Below are positions 6,008-7,595 of a stretch of DNA of 7,595 nt, piece by piece. Under the pieces are notes generated by a model that made no database searches, had not been told where the DNA came from, and was given only the letters and a program-made list of their open reading frames with translations. The DNA is from Tannerella sp. (lineage in GTDB: Bacteria > Bacteroidota > Bacteroidia > Bacteroidales > Tannerellaceae): assembly GCA_031289515.1 (NCBI GenBank), contig JAITPH010000099.1, forward strand, positions 1 to 7,595, in the 5' to 3' direction. The stretch's first letter is position 1. Every line of letters begins with the position of its first letter. A program made the translations under genes and the position numbers.

Positions 6008-7036
6008 ATGAAAAAAATCCGTTTTGCAGTAGCAGGATGCGGACACATCGGCAAGCGCCATGCAGAAATGATTTCTCGCGAGCCAAATGCCGAACTCGCC
6101 GCCCTCTGTGATGTCAGGCTCCCCAAAGAGCTTGGAATTGAAGCGTATAATGTTCCCTTTTTCAGCAATATAGAGGATTTGCTGAAAAGCGAAATCGAAA
6201 TTGACGTAATTAATATATGTACGCCAAACGGTTTTCATGCCGAAATGGCGATAAAAGTCATAGAATCAGGCTATAACGTAGTAATCGAAAAGCCGATGGC
6301 GCTGACGGTTGCAGACGCTGAAAAGGTTGTATTTGCCGGACTGAAATATAGCAAACAAGTCTTTTGCGTGATGCAAAACCGCTACTCTCCCCCATCCGTT
6401 TGGATTAAAGAGATGGTAGAATCGGGCAGACTTGGCAAAATTTACATGGTTCACCTGAACTGTTATTGGAATCGCGACGAGCGTTATTACAAGCCGGAAA
6501 GCTGGCATGGCAAAGTTGCGTTGGACGGTGGCACACTGTTTACGCAATTCTCTCATTTCATTGATATTATGTACTGGCTTTTCGGTGATATTTGTGATAT
6601 TCAAGCACGCTTTGCCGACTTCAATCATGCGGAACTGACTGATTTTGAGGATTCGGGCGTAATCAGTTTCCGTTTTGTAGAAGGCGGGGGCATAGGTTCG
6701 CTGAACTACTCTACCTCGGTATGGGATAAAAATCTGGAAAGCAGCATGTTGATAGTAGCGGAAAACGGCAGCATCAAAATCGGCGGACAATATATGAACG
6801 AGGTTTCGGAATGTCATGTCAAAGATTACAAGATGCCCGAACTTGCGCCGACAAATCCGGGCAATAACTACGGAGCATACAAAGGCTCGGCACAGAATCA
6901 CCACTATGTGATTCGCAATGTCGTGAATGTGCTTTCCGGACAATCGTCCGAAACGATTACGACCAATGTCATGGAAGGCTTGAAAGTTGTTGATATCATT
7001 CAAAGGGTTTATACTCTGAAGAATAAAAGCATTTAG
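6008..7036 (+). CDS. Gfo/Idh/MocA family NAD-dependent sugar-nucleotide dehydrogenase (WbpB/WlbA-like)
   Basis: 342 residues. The N-terminal Rossmann fold carries GCGHIG (10-15) for NAD binding, followed by CTPNGFHAE (71-79) and VVIEKPMALT (91-100) with Lys95, the conserved catalytic-region lysine of the family. The C-terminal substrate domain has GGTLFTQFSHFIDIMYWLFG (174-193), with His183 and Asp186 in the family's active-site pattern. WbpB/WlbA enzymes oxidise the 3-hydroxyl of UDP-GlcNAc uronic acid to a ketone for a WbpE-type aminotransferase, which is the family of the gene at 4703. In characterised pairs the NADH is recycled through 2-oxoglutarate made by the aminotransferase reaction. 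I infer the same pathway here, leading to a diamino-sugar for LPS or surface glycan. I chose ATG 6008 because the frame upstream of it overlaps the promoter and leader element. A myo-inositol or other sugar dehydrogenase is the alternative. Confidence 0.88.
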   Translation: MKKIRFAVAGCGHIGKRHAEMISREPNAELAALCDVRLPKELGIEAYNVPFFSNIEDLLKSEIEIDVINICTPNGFHAEMAIKVIESGYNVVIEKPMALTVADAEKVVFAGLKYSKQVFCVMQNRYSPPSVWIKEMVESGRLGKIYMVHLNCYWNRDERYYKPESWHGKVALDGGTLFTQFSHFIDIMYWLFGDICDIQARFADFNHAELTDFEDSGVISFRFVEGGGIGSLNYSTSVWDKNLESSMLIVAENGSIKIGGQYMNEVSECHVKDYKMPELAPTNPGNNYGAYKGSAQNHHYVIRNVVNVLSGQSSETITTNVMEGLKVVDIIQRVYTLKNKSI

Positions 7037-7055
7037 AAATAGTTTATCAGACAAA

Positions 7056-7084
7056 TTTATCTCTCAATATGAATTTTTATCTCT
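7056..7084 (+). repeat. Direct repeat TTTATCTCT, possible operator
   Basis: Two perfect copies of TTTATCTCT (7056-7064 and 7076-7084) are spaced 20 bases start to start, about two helical turns, just upstream of the promoter for the toxin-antitoxin pair. AbiE-type antitoxin operons are known to autoregulate, so an operator is possible, but the region is AT-rich and chance is a real alternative. Confidence 0.3.
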
Positions 7085-7087
7085 ATT

Positions 7088-7122
7088 TTTGTCGGAAAAG
7101 TCGATACAAATGTGTACCTTTG
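7088..7122 (+). promoter_or_regulatory. Promoter of the toxin-antitoxin pair
   Basis: TACCTTTG (7115-7122) is a perfect -7 box. The best upstream TTTG (7088-7091) is 23 bases away, longer than the 19-21 of the other promoters in this window, so the -33 element is weak. The predicted start near 7126-7129 coincides with the beginning of the second copy of the leader element. Confidence 0.6.
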
Positions 7123-7126
7123 TGCG

Positions 7127-7176
7127 ATCTTTGTCAAACCCTGTTATGGGACTGACGGGGCTTTGCCGTGAGTAGA
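7127..7176 (+). repeat. Repeated 5' leader RNA element, copy 2
   Basis: ATCTTTGT (7127-7134) starts 4 bases after the -7 box, as in copy 1. CCCTG (7139-7143) pairs with CGGGG (7156-7160). One position is a T-G wobble where copy 1 has C-G, so pairing is kept despite the change. The loop holds GGGACTGA (7148-7155), differing from copy 1 by one base, and the competing hairpin ACGG/CCGT (7155-7158 with 7166-7169) is identical. The match continues to TAGA (7173-7176), 16 bases before ATG 7193. I find no TCAGTCCC downstream, so the pseudoknot partner seen in copy 1 is missing here. Confidence 0.65.
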
Positions 7177-7192
7177 AGACAAGTAAATATTA

Positions 7193-7465
7193 ATGAGAAC
7201 GCAGGCAGTAAAGGACTTTATCAATGAACATCAGGCATTGTTTTGGTACTCGCCGAAAGACAAGGGCGAGACGGTAAGCGACGAATTGCTGGTGGAGACA
7301 ATGCTGAATTATGGGACGATGGATGATATTCGTCGTTTGTTTGAGTTGTTGGGCATCAGGAATGTGGCGAATATTTTCCGTCGGATGAACGGCCGGAAAA
7401 AGTTGAACATATATCCTGAAATCAGAAATTATTTTGAATTGTACTTTAACAGGCATGCATCCTGA
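7193..7465 (+). CDS. Small partner protein of an AbiEii-type toxin (putative antitoxin)
   Basis: 90 residues with no signal peptide or membrane segment. The ALFWYSPKDK start (15-24), the helical stretch around LLVETMLNYGTMDDIRRLFELLG and the basic NIFRRMNGRKK (60-70) recall the short DUF6922-type proteins often encoded directly upstream of AbiEii nucleotidyltransferases in Bacteroidetes. It is not the longer, winged-helix AbiEi antitoxin. Its stop overlaps the next start by 11 bases, so translation of the two is probably coupled, as in toxin-antitoxin operons. ATG 7193 follows directly after the repeated leader element and is the first in-frame start. The antitoxin role rests on position and resemblance; no DNA-binding motif is certain by eye. 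Confidence 0.7.
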   Translation: MRTQAVKDFINEHQALFWYSPKDKGETVSDELLVETMLNYGTMDDIRRLFELLGIRNVANIFRRMNGRKKLNIYPEIRNYFELYFNRHAS

Positions 7466-7595
7466 GATTCTGAACGGAGCACAAAGCGATTTGCTTCCTT
7501 TAGTCAAACTTTTTCGGCGCGAATTTTATTTGGTTGGAGGCACGGCAATTGCCCTTCAAATCGGCCATCGCAGATCTATTGATTTCGATCTGTTT
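7455..7595 (+). CDS. AbiEii-type nucleotidyltransferase toxin, N-terminal fragment (runs off the right edge)
   Basis: The 47 visible codons from ATG 7455 reach the last base of the window in frame. They contain FYLVGGTAIALQIGHRRSIDFDLF (24-47): Gly28-Gly29 followed after 13 residues by Asp43-Phe-Asp45, the hG-G...DhD signature of the DNA polymerase beta nucleotidyltransferase fold, in the form typical of AbiEii/AbiGii proteins. Members of this family are toxins of type IV toxin-antitoxin systems and were first found as phage abortive-infection genes; characterised relatives transfer nucleotides to tRNA ends. The upstream 90-residue gene overlaps by 11 bases and is the likely antitoxin. The C-terminal part cannot be assessed, so whether the gene is intact is unknown. 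Confidence 0.82.
   Translation, partial: MHPEILNGAQSDLLPLVKLFRREFYLVGGTAIALQIGHRRSIDFDLF

Noticed and set aside
6266..7054. A 262-codon open frame on the minus strand
   Set aside because: It lies almost wholly antisense to the well-supported dehydrogenase gene, has no recognisable motif, and its length follows from the codon pattern of the sense gene.
1..7595. CRISPR arrays, insertion sequences, tRNA and rRNA genes
   Set aside because: I found no regularly spaced repeats, transposase-like frames, terminal inverted repeats, or tRNA/rRNA sequence signatures.

Overview
The window looks like chromosome from a member of the Bacteroidales (phylum Bacteroidota). The evidence is repeated promoters of the Bacteroidetes type (TTTG about 19-21 bases before TAnnTTTG), start codons without clear Shine-Dalgarno sequences, Bacteroides-like PNPase and methionyl-tRNA synthetase sequences, and an outer-membrane-type protein ending in Phe.

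Layout. Positions 1-142 (minus) hold the first 47 codons of pnp, with a leader hairpin and a promoter behind it. Positions 143-518 form a divergent intergenic region. Its plus-strand half carries a promoter and a leader of about 150 bases that can fold into one long interrupted hairpin. Positions 519-2171 encode a secreted modular protein with a predicted C-terminal beta-barrel. Positions 2172-2652 are a 481-base intergenic stretch. Bases 2172-2269 show nothing I can name. After them come a promoter, a compact RNA of about 75 nt ending in a strong intrinsic terminator, a short reading frame broken by an in-frame TAA (2393-2524), and the metG promoter. metG (2653-4695) and a sugar aminotransferase gene (4703-5815) lie 7 bases apart and probably form one operon. 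A Gfo/Idh/MocA sugar-nucleotide dehydrogenase (6008-7036) follows from its own promoter. The right edge (7193-7595) is a probable toxin-antitoxin pair: a 90-residue partner overlapping by 11 bases the start of an AbiEii-type nucleotidyltransferase cut by the window end.

How the genes fit together. The aminotransferase and the dehydrogenase are the two families (WbpE-like and WbpB-like) that act in consecutive steps to put a 3-amino group on UDP-GlcNAc-derived uronic acids, so they plausibly serve lipopolysaccharide or other surface-glycan synthesis. pnp and metG are housekeeping genes.

The most unusual signal is a repeated 5' leader. The dehydrogenase gene and the toxin-antitoxin operon are unrelated, yet each begins with a promoter followed at the same 4-base distance by the same RNA element of about 49 nt. 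Each copy has a GC-rich hairpin with a GGGA-containing loop, and 23 of 24 bases are identical in the core (5944-5967 versus 7147-7170). In the dehydrogenase copy the loop can pair with 8 bases just before the start codon, giving an H-type pseudoknot. The terminator-ended RNA at 2306-2381 has a similar hairpin. I do not recognise this element as a named riboswitch or RNA family.
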